From DATENM01 sp045807725 (GTDB taxonomy: Bacteria > Acidobacteriota > Blastocatellia > UBA7656): a stretch of DNA of 64,000 nucleotides. Positions 27,792 through 36,593 of this stretch are shown here, one piece after another. A program made the position numbers and the translations under genes. Position 1 is the first letter of the stretch. The number at the start of each line of letters is the position of its first letter. Below the pieces are notes generated by a model. That model worked only from the letters and a program-made list of their open reading frames with translations. It made no database searches and had not been told where the DNA came from. The stretch is from assembly GCA_045807725.1 (NCBI GenBank), contig JBJMGV010000116.1, positions 30,588-94,587 of the forward strand. Reading direction: 5' to 3'.

Positions 27792-29370
27792 ACGCCGGGC
27801 GGCGACCAGTTCCGGCATTGAAATGAAGCCGGTCTTTCGGCCCGGCGACGCAAATGTTGATTACCAAAACGACCTGAACGATCCGGGCAATCATCCATTC
27901 ACGCGCGGGCCTTACGCGACCATGTATCGCGGCAAGCTATGGACGATGCGTCAGTATGCGGGTTACGCGACGGCGGCGGAATCCAACGCTCGCTATCGTT
28001 ACTTGCTGGCGCAAGGGCAGACAGGGCTGTCGGTCGCGTTCGACCTGCCCACACAGATGGGATTCGATTCCGACCACCAGATGGCGCACGGCGAAGTCGG
28101 CAAGGTCGGCGTAGCAATTGATACGCTCGACGATATGGGGCGGCTGCTCGATCAAATACCGCTCGATCAAGTCTCGACTTCGATGACGATCAACGCGACG
28201 GCGGCGATCTTGCTGGCGATGTATATTGCCGTGGCGAAGAAACAGCAAGTTGCGCCGGAGAAGATTTCCGGCACGATTCAAAACGATATACTCAAGGAAT
28301 ACATCGCGCGCGGCACGTACATCTATCCGCCGCGTCCAAGCCTGCGCATCGTCACAGACATCTTCGCTTACTGCGCCGCCGAGGTGCCGCGCTGGAACAC
28401 GATTTCAATCAGCGGCTATCACATACGCGAAGCCGGCTCGACTGCCGCGCAGGAAGTCGCTTTCACACTGGCCGACGGCATCGCCTACGTGCAGGCGGCG
28501 GTGGACGCAGGCTTAGACGTAGACGGATTCGCGCCGCGCATCGCTTTCTTTTTTAATTCGCACAACCAGTTTCTCGAAGAAGTCGCCAAGTTCCGCGCGG
28601 CTCGCCGTATGTGGGCGCGCATTATGCGTGAACGCTTCGGCGCACACGATGAGCGCTCGATGATGCTGCGCTTTCACGCGCAGACCGCCGGTTCGTCATT
28701 GACCGCGCAACAGCCTGAGGTCAACATCGTCCGCACGGCGATACAGGCATTGGCCGCCGTGCTGGGCGGCGCACAATCGCTGCACACGAACTCGATGGAC
28801 GAAGCGCTGGGCTTGCCGACCGAGCACGCGGCGCGCATCGCCCTGCGCACGCAGCAAGTGATCGGCTACGAATCGGGCGTTGCCGATACGGCGGATGGGC
28901 TGGCCGGCTCGTATGCCATCGAGTATCTGACCAACGAGATTGAGCGGCTGGCTTCAGCTTACATTCAGAAGATCGACGACATCGGCGGCATGCTCGCGGC
29001 GATAGAAACGGGTTTTGTGCAGCGTGAGATCGAGCAGGCGGCTTACGATTATCAACGCGCCGTCGAAGCCGGCGAACAGGTCGTCGTCGGCGTCAACCGC
29101 TTCACGACCGAAGAGAAGTCGGACATTCCCGTCCTGCGCATCAACGAAGAACTGGAACGCGAGCAGGTTGAACGCCTCCGCGCCGTCCGCGCCCGCCGCG
29201 ATGAGCGCGCGACAGGTGAGGCATTAGATTTAGTCGAGCGGGCGGCGCGCACGGATGAGAACCTGATGCCGCACATCATCCGCGCCGTCGAAGCCTACGC
29301 GACGCTCGGCGAAATCTCCGACCGCCTGCGCGCCGTCTTCGGCGAATACGCCGGCGCAAGGTACGAGTGA
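27769..29370 (+). CDS. Methylmalonyl-CoA mutase family, large (catalytic) subunit
   Basis: 533 residues: only the TIM-barrel catalytic domain. The barrel motifs FDLPTQMGFDSDH, NDILKEYIARGTYIYPP, SGYHIREAGSTAAQE, HTNSMDEALGLPTEHAAR and DTADGLAGSY are all present. The C-terminal cobalamin-binding domain (DxHxxG) of single-chain mutases is absent, as in two-subunit mutases such as methylmalonyl-, isobutyryl- or 2-hydroxyisobutyryl-CoA mutase. No small B12-binding subunit or MeaB-type chaperone is encoded in the window. GGAG precedes ATG 27769, and the gene overlaps the end of the GT87 gene by 23 bp. The substrate cannot be decided. Confidence 0.9.
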   Translation: MTTKARNERRAATSSGIEMKPVFRPGDANVDYQNDLNDPGNHPFTRGPYATMYRGKLWTMRQYAGYATAAESNARYRYLLAQGQTGLSVAFDLPTQMGFDSDHQMAHGEVGKVGVAIDTLDDMGRLLDQIPLDQVSTSMTINATAAILLAMYIAVAKKQQVAPEKISGTIQNDILKEYIARGTYIYPPRPSLRIVTDIFAYCAAEVPRWNTISISGYHIREAGSTAAQEVAFTLADGIAYVQAAVDAGLDVDGFAPRIAFFFNSHNQFLEEVAKFRAARRMWARIMRERFGAHDERSMMLRFHAQTAGSSLTAQQPEVNIVRTAIQALAAVLGGAQSLHTNSMDEALGLPTEHAARIALRTQQVIGYESGVADTADGLAGSYAIEYLTNEIERLASAYIQKIDDIGGMLAAIETGFVQREIEQAAYDYQRAVEAGEQVVVGVNRFTTEEKSDIPVLRINEELEREQVERLRAVRARRDERATGEALDLVERAARTDENLMPHIIRAVEAYATLGEISDRLRAVFGEYAGARYE

Positions 29371-29380
29371 GAGGAAGCTT

Positions 29381-30007
29381 ATGGCGATCAGAAAATCGGA
29401 GTTGCTTTACACGATTGAAGAGTACCTGGTAATGGAACGAGAGGCCGAAGAGCGCCACGAATACCTTGATGGCTATATCTACTTGATGTCAGGCGAAAGC
29501 GAGGCGCACGGCGAAATCTCCACGAACTTAGCTGTCATCGTTGGCTCCCAGTTGCGGGGAACTCCATGTCGGCTGAGAATCAAAGATACAAAGGTACGCA
29601 GTGGCCCGACTCCGCATCCCGGCAGCAGGAAAGGTTTGTTCTCGTATCCCGATTTTGTCGTCATTTGTGGTGAACGGCAATATCATGATAAGCATAAAGA
29701 CGTGGTGCTGAATCCGACCGTGATTATTGAAGTTCTATCTGCTTCAACCGAAAGCTTTGATCGCGGTGAAAAGTTCTTGCGATACCAGCAGTGGAGTCCG
29801 ACCTTAAGCGATTATCTGCTGGTTTCGCAAACACGGCTTGCCATCGAGCATTTTATCCGCCAGGCTGATGGCAGTTGGTCGTATCACCTCTACTCAGAGT
29901 TGGAGCAATCGTTCATCATCAAATCCATCAATTGTGAACTGCGGCTGTCGGATGTTTACGAGCGCGTTGAATTTCCGCCCGAAGAACTCGAAGAAGAGAA
30001 TCTGTAG
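29381..30007 (+). CDS. Uma2 family (DUF820) putative endonuclease
   Basis: 208 residues. The order YTIEEYLVMEREAEERHEYLDG, then SYPDFVVICG, then NPTVIIEVLSAST, is that of the Uma2 family, which has a PD-(D/E)xK nuclease-like core (D in PDFVV, ExL in IIEVL). These genes are abundant in Cyanobacteria and Acidobacteriota with no settled function. Its base composition is noticeably richer in A and T than its neighbours, a sign of recent gain. GAGAGGA precedes the start. It lies 10 bp after the mutase gene but is probably unrelated in function. Confidence 0.88.
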   Translation: MAIRKSELLYTIEEYLVMEREAEERHEYLDGYIYLMSGESEAHGEISTNLAVIVGSQLRGTPCRLRIKDTKVRSGPTPHPGSRKGLFSYPDFVVICGERQYHDKHKDVVLNPTVIIEVLSASTESFDRGEKFLRYQQWSPTLSDYLLVSQTRLAIEHFIRQADGSWSYHLYSELEQSFIIKSINCELRLSDVYERVEFPPEELEEENL

Positions 30008-30042
30008 CGATCATCAGGGAAGGGCAGTAAGAGGCGCAGGCA

Positions 30043-31083
30043 TTGTCAGATTACATCCTCGAACTCAAAAATCTCAGCACGCACTTTGCCACGCGAGCCG
30101 GCATCATCAAAGCCGTTGACGGCGTCAGCCTGGCTCTCCCCAAGGGCGCAACGCTGGCGCTCGTCGGTGAATCGGGCAGCGGCAAATCCGTGACCAGCCT
30201 TTCCATTATGCGGCTCGTTCAACCGCCGGGCCGCGTCGTCAGCGGCGAAATCTGGTTCGACGGTCAGAACCTGTTATCACTCAATGACGACGCAATGCGG
30301 CGGCTGCGCGGGCGCGAGATTGCGATGATCTTTCAAGACCCGATGACTTCGCTCAACCCTGTCTACACGGTCGGCGACCAGATCGCCGAAGCCGTACAAC
30401 TGCACGAGCGCGTGCCGCGAAAACAAGCGTGGGCCAAAGCCATCGAGATGATGCGGCGCGTCCGCATCCCTGACGCGGAGAGACGTGCGAGCGATTATCC
30501 TTTTCAACTATCGGGCGGCATGCGCCAGCGCGTGATGATTGCGATGGCGCTGGCCTGCAACCCTCGCCTGCTAATCGCCGACGAACCGACGACGGCGCTC
30601 GACGTGACGATTCAGGCCGAGATTCTCGACCTGTTGCGCGCGTTGAAAGACGAGTTCGACCTTTCGATGCTGCTCATCACACACGACCTCGGCGTCGTTG
30701 CTGAAACGGCGGATCGTGTCGCTGTGATGTACGCGGGCCGCATCGTCGAAGAAGCGCCGGTCGGCGAACTCTTCCGCGCCCCGCGCCACCCTTACAGCGA
30801 AGGCTTGCTGCGCTCTGTGCCGCGACTCACGGAAGTCGGGATCAAGCAGCGGCGTTTGCAGACGATTGCGGGTTCGGTTCCGGGCCTGCTCGAACTGCCC
30901 GAAGGGTGCAAGTTCGCGCCGCGCTGCGCCTACGTCATCCGCGAATGCACCGAAGGCGAGCCGGCGCTGTTAGCGGTTAATACGGAACACCGCGCGCGCT
31001 GCATTCGCTTCGACTGCGTTGGCAACGAAGCGGCCAGGACACACCCTGAGCGCACGGGCGAAGGCATTATCGCGGCGGATTGA
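30043..31083 (+). CDS. Oligopeptide/dipeptide ABC transporter ATP-binding protein (DppD/OppD type)
   Basis: 346 residues with Walker A GESGSGKS, Q loop MIFQDPMTSLNP, signature LSGGMRQRV, Walker B LLIADEPTTALD and the His switch ITHDLGVV. The C-terminal tail contains CKFAPRCAYVIREC, the cysteine-bearing region specific to oligopeptide and nickel ABC ATPases. It should pair with the product of the next gene in a heterodimer powering peptide uptake. The start is TTG 30043, after AAGAGGCGCAGG. No permease or binding protein is encoded nearby, so those must be elsewhere or supplied by another system. Confidence 0.93.
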   Translation: MSDYILELKNLSTHFATRAGIIKAVDGVSLALPKGATLALVGESGSGKSVTSLSIMRLVQPPGRVVSGEIWFDGQNLLSLNDDAMRRLRGREIAMIFQDPMTSLNPVYTVGDQIAEAVQLHERVPRKQAWAKAIEMMRRVRIPDAERRASDYPFQLSGGMRQRVMIAMALACNPRLLIADEPTTALDVTIQAEILDLLRALKDEFDLSMLLITHDLGVVAETADRVAVMYAGRIVEEAPVGELFRAPRHPYSEGLLRSVPRLTEVGIKQRRLQTIAGSVPGLLELPEGCKFAPRCAYVIRECTEGEPALLAVNTEHRARCIRFDCVGNEAARTHPERTGEGIIAAD

Positions 31084-31159
31084 AAACTTCGCCGCATAGC
31101 AGCGTTTGAATCGGTGGGCATTCAGGCGTCGCTGACGCGATGCTATGGTAATCGGCGCG

Positions 31160-31260
31160 GTGTATACAGGCATTTCAATGCCTTGTGTACAGGCATTGAA
31201 ATGCGGTGTGTACAGGCATTGAAATGCCTGCCTAAACTCACTTGCCGCTACGCGGCATAA
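31160..31260. repeat. REP-like palindromic repeat cluster (AGGCATTGAAATGCCT type)
   Basis: In the 216-bp gap between the two ABC ATPase genes, three copies of a palindromic unit (AGGCATTTCAATGCCT or its reverse, AGGCATTGAAATGC) each follow a TGTACA-like lead, then comes CTTGCCGCTACGCGGCA. The same two modules, with GCGTTGAAACGC in place of GCATTGAAATGC, appear at 47650-47910. Confidence 0.8.
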
Positions 31261-31299
31261 ATTTCGAGTCGCTTATCTCGAATTGTTCAATCGCAGATT

Positions 31300-32286
31300 A
31301 TGCAAAGTAACGGCGATTACCTTATCGAAGTCAAAGGGCTGAAGAAGTATTTTCCGACAGGCGGCGGGCTGTTTGGCGCGGGCGGCGATACGGTCAAGGC
31401 CGTAGACGATGTGAGCTTCTATATACGGCGCGGCGAAACATTCGGGCTGGTCGGCGAATCGGGCTGCGGCAAATCGACAACGGGCCGCTGCATCCTGCGC
31501 TTGATTGAGCCGACGGCGGGCGCAGTCAATTTTGAAGGGCGTGATTTGCTCGCCCTCGACTCTGGTTCGCTGCGGCAGTTGCGCCGCGAGATGCAAATCA
31601 TCTTTCAAGACCCTTACGCCTCGCTCAACCCGCGCATGCAGGTCGGCGAGATCATCGCCGAGCCGTTGGTGATTCATCGCGTCGGCAAGAGCGCGGAGCG
31701 CAAGCGGCGCGTCGGCGAATTGCTTGAGCTGGTCGGGCTGAAGGCGGAACACGCGGCGCGTTACCCGCACGAGTTCAGCGGCGGCCAGCGCCAGCGCATC
31801 GGCATCGCCCGCGCCCTGACGCTCAACCCGAAGTTCATCGTCTGCGACGAACCAGTGAGCGCGCTCGACGTGTCTGTGCAGGCGCAGGTGGTCAACTTGT
31901 TGCAGGATTTGCAGGAGCGACTGGGGCTGACTTACCTCTTCATCTCGCACGGCCTTTCAGTCGTCGAACACATCTCGACGCGCGTCGGCATTATGTACCT
32001 CGGCAAGCTGGTCGAGGTCGCGCCGAGTGCAGAGATATTCCGCAACCCGCTGCATCCCTACACGCGGGCGCTGCTGTCGGCCATCCCCGTGCCCGATCCC
32101 GAAGCCCGGCGCGAGCGGCTGCCGCTTGCGGGCGAGATTCCTACCGCGATCAAGCCGCCGTCGGGCTGTCGCTTTCGCACGCGCTGCCCGTTGGCCGAGC
32201 CTGAGTGCGCCGAAGACGACCCGCAACTCGTCGAAGTCGAGAAAGATCATTTCGTCGCCTGCCGCTTGATTGAGCGTGACAAGTGA
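31300..32286 (+). CDS. Oligopeptide/dipeptide ABC transporter ATP-binding protein (DppF/OppF type)
   Basis: 328 residues with Walker A GESGCGKS, Q loop IIFQDPYASLNP, signature FSGGQRQRI, Walker B FIVCDEPVSALD and ISHGLSVVEH. The tail CRFRTRCPLAEPEC is the family cysteine region. It is the natural partner of the DppD/OppD-like protein, although a REP-like cluster separates the genes. The stop codon lies within a GTGACAA/GTGACGG repeat, so the last residues (RDK) are read from repeat-like sequence. Confidence 0.93.
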   Translation: MQSNGDYLIEVKGLKKYFPTGGGLFGAGGDTVKAVDDVSFYIRRGETFGLVGESGCGKSTTGRCILRLIEPTAGAVNFEGRDLLALDSGSLRQLRREMQIIFQDPYASLNPRMQVGEIIAEPLVIHRVGKSAERKRRVGELLELVGLKAEHAARYPHEFSGGQRQRIGIARALTLNPKFIVCDEPVSALDVSVQAQVVNLLQDLQERLGLTYLFISHGLSVVEHISTRVGIMYLGKLVEVAPSAEIFRNPLHPYTRALLSAIPVPDPEARRERLPLAGEIPTAIKPPSGCRFRTRCPLAEPECAEDDPQLVEVEKDHFVACRLIERDK

Positions 32287-32395
32287 CGGTTAACGATGTA
32301 GTCTCTCCGCATCAAGATTCTCAATGCTAAAAAGGCGAGCCGTTCAGTTATCGCTGTCAACTCGTTTGATGATATTGACCTCAGGAGATGACCGT

Positions 32396-33223
32396 ATGAG
32401 TGAGACGCAGAATCAAATCGACACCGACGCGCCTGCTTATGCCGCAACCCCCGCGCAGCCGCCCGTTCAGCCTGCCGAGCCGGCGCGCTTGAACGCCGTG
32501 CAGCGGTTGACCGGCACGCTCTTTTCGCCCGGCGAAACGTTTAAGGACGTGAACCGCAAGCCGACCATTATTGTGCCTATCGTCCTGGGCATCATCCTCG
32601 CTGTCGCCGGCGGTCTGTTCTTCAATTGGAAAGTAAAACCGGATTGGGATCGCATCTTTCGCGCCCAGGTTCAGAAGCGGGCTGAACGCAGCGGACAGTC
32701 GGTCACACCTGAACAGATCGAGCAGCAGGTCGAGTTCTCGAAAAAACTCGTGCCGATCTTCCCGATTATCGGGGCTGTCTTCACGCCGATTGCCTATCTG
32801 GTCATCGCCGGCGTTTTTGCTCTTGGCCTGATGTTGATTCAGGCGAAGACGACATTCAAGAAGATACTATCAGTGGTTTCCTGGTCGTATACGGCAACGG
32901 CGCTGATACAGTCGCTAGTCTTCATGGCCGTCGTTTTGGTGCAGGATCAAGAAACGCTCAACAGCATTGATCCAACGCAGGGCGTAAACATCGTGCCTTC
33001 AAACGCGGGCGCGCTCCTGCCGACGGGTAGTTCTGGCGCGATTCAAGCGCTGGCCAGTTCGTTAGATATCTTCTCGATCTGGTATCTAGTGCTGCTGGCA
33101 ATTGGCTTGGCCGCGATTGCCGGCAGTAAGAAGATCACGCCCAAAAAGACCGGCGGTATGGTCTTCGGCATCTGGGTGGTTTTCGTGCTGGTCAAAGTCG
33201 GCTGGCGCGCGATGTTTGGCTAA
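32396..33223 (+). CDS. YIP1 family membrane protein
   Basis: 275 residues. A Pro/Ala-rich hydrophilic N-terminal tail (1-45) precedes FSPGETFKDVNRKPT, the usual opening of bacterial YIP1-domain proteins, then about five membrane helices. Function in bacteria is unknown. The start at 32396 follows CAGGAGA and gives a clean N terminus; 24 additional in-frame upstream codons look non-coding. It is followed by a 309-bp gap. Confidence 0.82.
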   Translation: MSETQNQIDTDAPAYAATPAQPPVQPAEPARLNAVQRLTGTLFSPGETFKDVNRKPTIIVPIVLGIILAVAGGLFFNWKVKPDWDRIFRAQVQKRAERSGQSVTPEQIEQQVEFSKKLVPIFPIIGAVFTPIAYLVIAGVFALGLMLIQAKTTFKKILSVVSWSYTATALIQSLVFMAVVLVQDQETLNSIDPTQGVNIVPSNAGALLPTGSSGAIQALASSLDIFSIWYLVLLAIGLAAIAGSKKITPKKTGGMVFGIWVVFVLVKVGWRAMFG

Positions 33224-33532
33224 TCGCATCAGTCTTCCGCAGAGGACGCGGAGGATTCGATTCCTCTTCTACGTCCTCTGCGCTCGCTACCGTTATCAAC
33301 CTTCCGGTCATCGCCATTGTACGAACATCGGCCAGCCTCTCGCGTTATCGGCTGTTTTCTATCAATGCAATTTTGACCAGCCTTTTTTACCTCTTCACCT
33401 TTACCGCCTCGGCTTATCCACGGAAATGTAACGAATAAGGTAGCAGCCGCGTATCCCTCATTAGCGGCATAATGGTTGCTAATCTTCTTGGCGAAGCTTG
33501 TAGAGAGCCACCAGTGAAGGAGTTGAAAACGG
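33224..33532. other. Intergenic region with short inverted repeat
   Basis: No gene seen. GCAGAGGACG (33239-33248) and CGTCCTCTGC (33272-33281) form a perfect 10-bp inverted repeat shortly after the YIP1 stop; this may end that transcript, but there is no T run. The remainder to 33532 shows no clear promoter or structure. Confidence 0.45.
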
Positions 33533-33751
33533 ATGAGACTCGACGGTTCTGAAGTTGATATTGTTGATGTTTACGAGCAGATGCTCTTTCAGCGCGCCGC
33601 CAAAGGCATACGCCCGACGCTCTATGTCTCATCCTTCATGGACTTGGAGTGCTCGATGCTGATGCTGCTCGACGAAGAGAACCAGCAGCGCGCGTCAGGT
33701 CAGCAGCGGCCCGTTGCCAAAGGCATTGGTTATCACGTCATCACCAACTGA
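33533..33751 (+). CDS. Small protein of unknown function
   Basis: 72 residues, not recognised. It is acidic near the N terminus (LDGSEVDIVDVYEQM), with a central hydrophobic stretch too short for a membrane anchor. GGAG lies a few bases upstream of ATG. Codon use resembles neighbouring genes. It lies alone between the YIP1 gene and the convergent ABC permease gene, with 51 bp between the convergent stops. It could be a chance reading frame; the ribosome site makes it moderately likely to be real. Confidence 0.5.
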   Translation: MRLDGSEVDIVDVYEQMLFQRAAKGIRPTLYVSSFMDLECSMLMLLDEENQQRASGQQRPVAKGIGYHVITN

Positions 33752-33802
33752 TCGCCGCCCGACCAAATCGCCTCAACTCGGCTCACGTCTTGACCTCTCC
33801 CC

Positions 33803-35065
33803 TTATTCGTAACGCAGCGCCTCGATGGGATCGAGCCGCGCCGCTTTCATCGCCGGCCATATGCCGAAGATCAACCCGATTGAGCACGAGACGAAGAACC
33901 CCATCAACACGGCCCACAGCGGAATCACCGACGGCAGCGTCGGCGCGAGCCGGTGCAAACCCATACTCACGATCCAGCCGATGAAGATGCCGATCAACCC
34001 GCCGACTCCTGTGAGCGTGATGGCTTCGGTGAGGAATTGCCAGATGATGTCGGACTTGCGCGCGCCGATGGCTCGCCGCACGCCGATCTCCTTGGTGCGC
34101 TCGGTGACGCTGACCAGCATAATGTTCATTACGCCGATGCCGCCGACCAGCAAGCCCGCCGCCGAGAGCGGGAAGATGATGTAGCCGGCGACCGCCGCGA
34201 ACTGCGCGATGACTTCAAAGATGCTGCCCGGCGTGCTGACGCCGAAGTTGTTCGGCTCGCGGCTGGCCACATTGCGTCGCCGGCGCATCAACTCGGTGAT
34301 CTGGTCCACCATAAGCCCGAACTGGTTCTCCTTGGCGCGCGCGTTGATCGTGATGTCTTTGATCTCCGGGTGGTCACGGTGCATCGTGTCGAAGGGAACC
34401 AGCAACTCGCGATCTTCGACCGGGTCGCCGCCGAACAATCCGCCCGGCGCTTTCTCCATCACGCCGATGACCTGATAGACCTTGCCGTCCACTTCGATCT
34501 CTTTGCCAATTGGATTGAGCGTGCCAAAGAGCGTGTCGCTGATGGCGTAGCCGATGACAGCGACCTGGGCGCGATGCTCTTGCTCGGCGGCGGTGAAGAA
34601 GCGGCCCTGTTCGATGTAGACGTTGCGCACTACGTCATAGTTTGACGAGACGCCGAAGATGAGCGGGCGGTTGGCTTCTGTGCCTTGATACTTGACGACC
34701 GGCTGTGTGCCGCCCGGCCCGAACGAGCCGACGATGATCGACGGGCTGACCCCCATCACGGATGGCAGCTCCTCGATGGCGCGGGCGTCTTCAATCGTCA
34801 TGTCCTTGCGTGTGCGCTCGGCCTGCGACGGGCGACTGAAGCGTATGCCGATGTTGTCCCACTTGGTCACGAAAACGATGTCGGGGCCGAAGCGCTTGGT
34901 CTGCTCAAGCACGAACTCGCGCAGCCCTGTCAGGAATGACGAGATAGCGATGACGGTCATTGTGCCGCCAATGACGCCGAGCATCGTCAGCGCCGACCTC
35001 ACCTTGTGCGTGCGCAAGGTGTCGAGCGCCATCAATATATTTTCGCCGATCTCTTGTATATGCAT
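33803..35065 (-). CDS. MacB-type ABC transporter permease (second copy)
   Basis: 420 residues with the MacB/FtsX topology: one N-terminal helix (ALTMLGVIGGTMTVIAI), a large periplasmic domain (about 55-290), then three helices containing AAGLLVGGIGVMNIMLVSVTERTKEIGVRRAIGARKSD in sequence. The C-terminal KAARLDPIEALRYE is characteristic. It lies downstream of a second, related permease, so the exporter is probably a heterodimer. An element of GAGGCTA-type heptads fills the 61 bp upstream of its start. Confidence 0.92.
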   Translation of the reverse strand: MHIQEIGENILMALDTLRTHKVRSALTMLGVIGGTMTVIAISSFLTGLREFVLEQTKRFGPDIVFVTKWDNIGIRFSRPSQAERTRKDMTIEDARAIEELPSVMGVSPSIIVGSFGPGGTQPVVKYQGTEANRPLIFGVSSNYDVVRNVYIEQGRFFTAAEQEHRAQVAVIGYAISDTLFGTLNPIGKEIEVDGKVYQVIGVMEKAPGGLFGGDPVEDRELLVPFDTMHRDHPEIKDITINARAKENQFGLMVDQITELMRRRRNVASREPNNFGVSTPGSIFEVIAQFAAVAGYIIFPLSAAGLLVGGIGVMNIMLVSVTERTKEIGVRRAIGARKSDIIWQFLTEAITLTGVGGLIGIFIGWIVSMGLHRLAPTLPSVIPLWAVLMGFFVSCSIGLIFGIWPAMKAARLDPIEALRYE

Positions 35066-35074
35066 AGTTGGTCA

Positions 35075-35131
35075 GGGGCTAGAGGCTAGGGACTAGTAAC
35101 CGGAGGTTTTCTCTAGCCCCTAGCCTCTAGT
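35075..35131. repeat. Heptad inverted-arm element (GGGGCTA type)
   Basis: Left arm units GGGGCTA, GAGGCTA, GGGACTA (35076-35097); right arm as reverse complement GACTA, GAGGCTA, GGGGCTA (35111-35131). The minus-strand TAG stop of the first permease gene (35127-35129) lies inside the right arm, so the repeat overlaps the end of the coding region. Confidence 0.85.
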
Positions 35132-36362
35132 CAGCGCGGAGCGCCACAATCGGATCAAGGCGCGCGGCGCGGTTGGCCGGATACAAGCCGAAGAAGATGC
35201 CGACCAATGTCGATACTCCTATCGCAATGATCGGCGCCCACAACGGTATCGCCACAGGCACTGGCGCGACACGCCCGACCAGCGTCATCAACGTCACCGC
35301 AAACAGCAGTCCGATCAATCCGCCTAAGCCTGACAGCATCGCCGACTCAATCAGGAATTGAATAAGGATGTCGCGCCGGGTTGCGCCGAGCGATTTGCGT
35401 ATGCCGATTTCGCGGGTGCGTTCGGTCACGGTCGCCAGCATGATGTTCATAATCACGATGCCGCCGATGACCAGCGAAATGCCGACAACGGGAAAGGCTA
35501 CCGCCGCGACCGTGCCGGTGATCGTGCCGAAAAGCTGCTCGGTCACTTCGTCTGTGGCGATAGAGAAGTCGTCCGGCTGGTTGTAGTCGAGCTTGTGGCG
35601 CGTTCGCATCACGACGCGCACCTGATCCTGAACCTTCTCGACCGGAATGTCTTTGCGCGCTCGGATGATGATGCGAAACGTATTCGAGCTGCGCTTGCCG
35701 AAGGTCTTGATAAAGGTGTTGAGCGGCACCTGCACGAAATTATCCTGCGACTGGCCGAGCACCGAGCCGAGCTTCTTGGCTACGCCGATAACTACGAAGT
35801 TCTCTTTGCCGATCTTGATCTCCTTGCCGAGCGGGTCGGTTTCGGGGAAGAGGCCGTCGGCGACCTCGGAGCCGACGAAGGCGACGTTGCGGTGGTTCTC
35901 GTCGTCGTAATCGCTGAGGTAACGGCCCTGCGTGACCTCGACGCTGGAGAGCAGGATCGTGTTGGCCGTGACGCCCTGCACGCCGACGCTTTCAAGCGAG
36001 ACGTTGCCATACTTGATCTGGCGCGAGCCGCCATCCTGCGCGCCGATCTGGTCTGCCAGGTTGATCTGTTCGCGCAGCGCCGCCAGGTCGTCGGGCGTCA
36101 AGTCGGGGTTGCGGCGCATCGCGTCAATGAACTTCTGAAAATCCCCGAAGCTGGTGACGCTGGCCTTTTGCAGACTGAAAGTGCCTGAGCCGAGCGTGGC
36201 GATCTTTTCTTTGATGTAAACGTTCGCGCCTTCGATGACGGTGGCGACGGCGGTGACGACGGCGACGCCGATGATGACGCCGAGCAGCGTCAGAAACGAG
36301 CGCAGCTTGTGCGACAGGATCGAGGTCAGGGCAATGTTGGCCGCTTCGATGTACTTGTACAT
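35127..36362 (-). CDS. MacB-type ABC transporter permease (first copy)
   Basis: 411 residues from the chosen start MYKYIEAANIALTSIL, which matches the usual opening of this family (short amphipathic helix, then HKLRSFLTLLGVIIGVAVV). A GTG at 36422 would add 20 residues. A periplasmic domain lies at about 50-290, followed by three helices and the loop TERTREIGIRKSLGATRRD. The C terminus RAARLDPIVALRAD has its stop within a heptad repeat. With the downstream permease it would form the membrane part of a MacAB-like exporter. It appears to have its own extended -10 promoter upstream. Confidence 0.92.
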   Translation of the reverse strand: MYKYIEAANIALTSILSHKLRSFLTLLGVIIGVAVVTAVATVIEGANVYIKEKIATLGSGTFSLQKASVTSFGDFQKFIDAMRRNPDLTPDDLAALREQINLADQIGAQDGGSRQIKYGNVSLESVGVQGVTANTILLSSVEVTQGRYLSDYDDENHRNVAFVGSEVADGLFPETDPLGKEIKIGKENFVVIGVAKKLGSVLGQSQDNFVQVPLNTFIKTFGKRSSNTFRIIIRARKDIPVEKVQDQVRVVMRTRHKLDYNQPDDFSIATDEVTEQLFGTITGTVAAVAFPVVGISLVIGGIVIMNIMLATVTERTREIGIRKSLGATRRDILIQFLIESAMLSGLGGLIGLLFAVTLMTLVGRVAPVPVAIPLWAPIIAIGVSTLVGIFFGLYPANRAARLDPIVALRAD

Positions 36363-36463
36363 AAGCTTGCTCGGCTGTGCCGCAATGACAACGATGCGAT
36401 ATAACTTGTCATCGCTCGACACACCTGATGAACCTGTTTAGTTGGCTTGAGACTACGAAGCAG

Positions 36464-36472
36464 ATTATAGCA
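36464..36472 (-). promoter_or_regulatory. Extended -10 promoter for the permease pair
   Basis: On the minus strand, TGCTATAAT gives a perfect -10 hexamer with the TGn extension. No good -35 is visible, as is common for extended -10 promoters. The start of transcription would be near 36457, about 95 bases before the permease start, and just downstream of the terminator after the ATPase gene. Confidence 0.5.
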
Positions 36473-36530
36473 AGCGCGTGCCGTAGCGCCTAACCTGAAG
36501 AGAAGGGAAGCAGGCCGCGATAATTCAAAG

Positions 36531-36564
36531 CAAAAGGCATCACACGAATCGTTCGCGTGATGCC
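36531..36564 (-). terminator. Rho-independent terminator after the ABC ATPase gene
   Basis: On the minus strand, GGCATCAC and GTGATGCC form an 8-bp stem, extended inward by CGAA/TTCG, followed by TTTTG and then TTT. It lies 30 bases after the ATPase stop codon. It would separate the adaptor-ATPase transcript from the permease genes. Confidence 0.72.
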
Positions 36565-36593
36565 TCTTGTTAAGCGAAGCGACGGCGCGTCGG

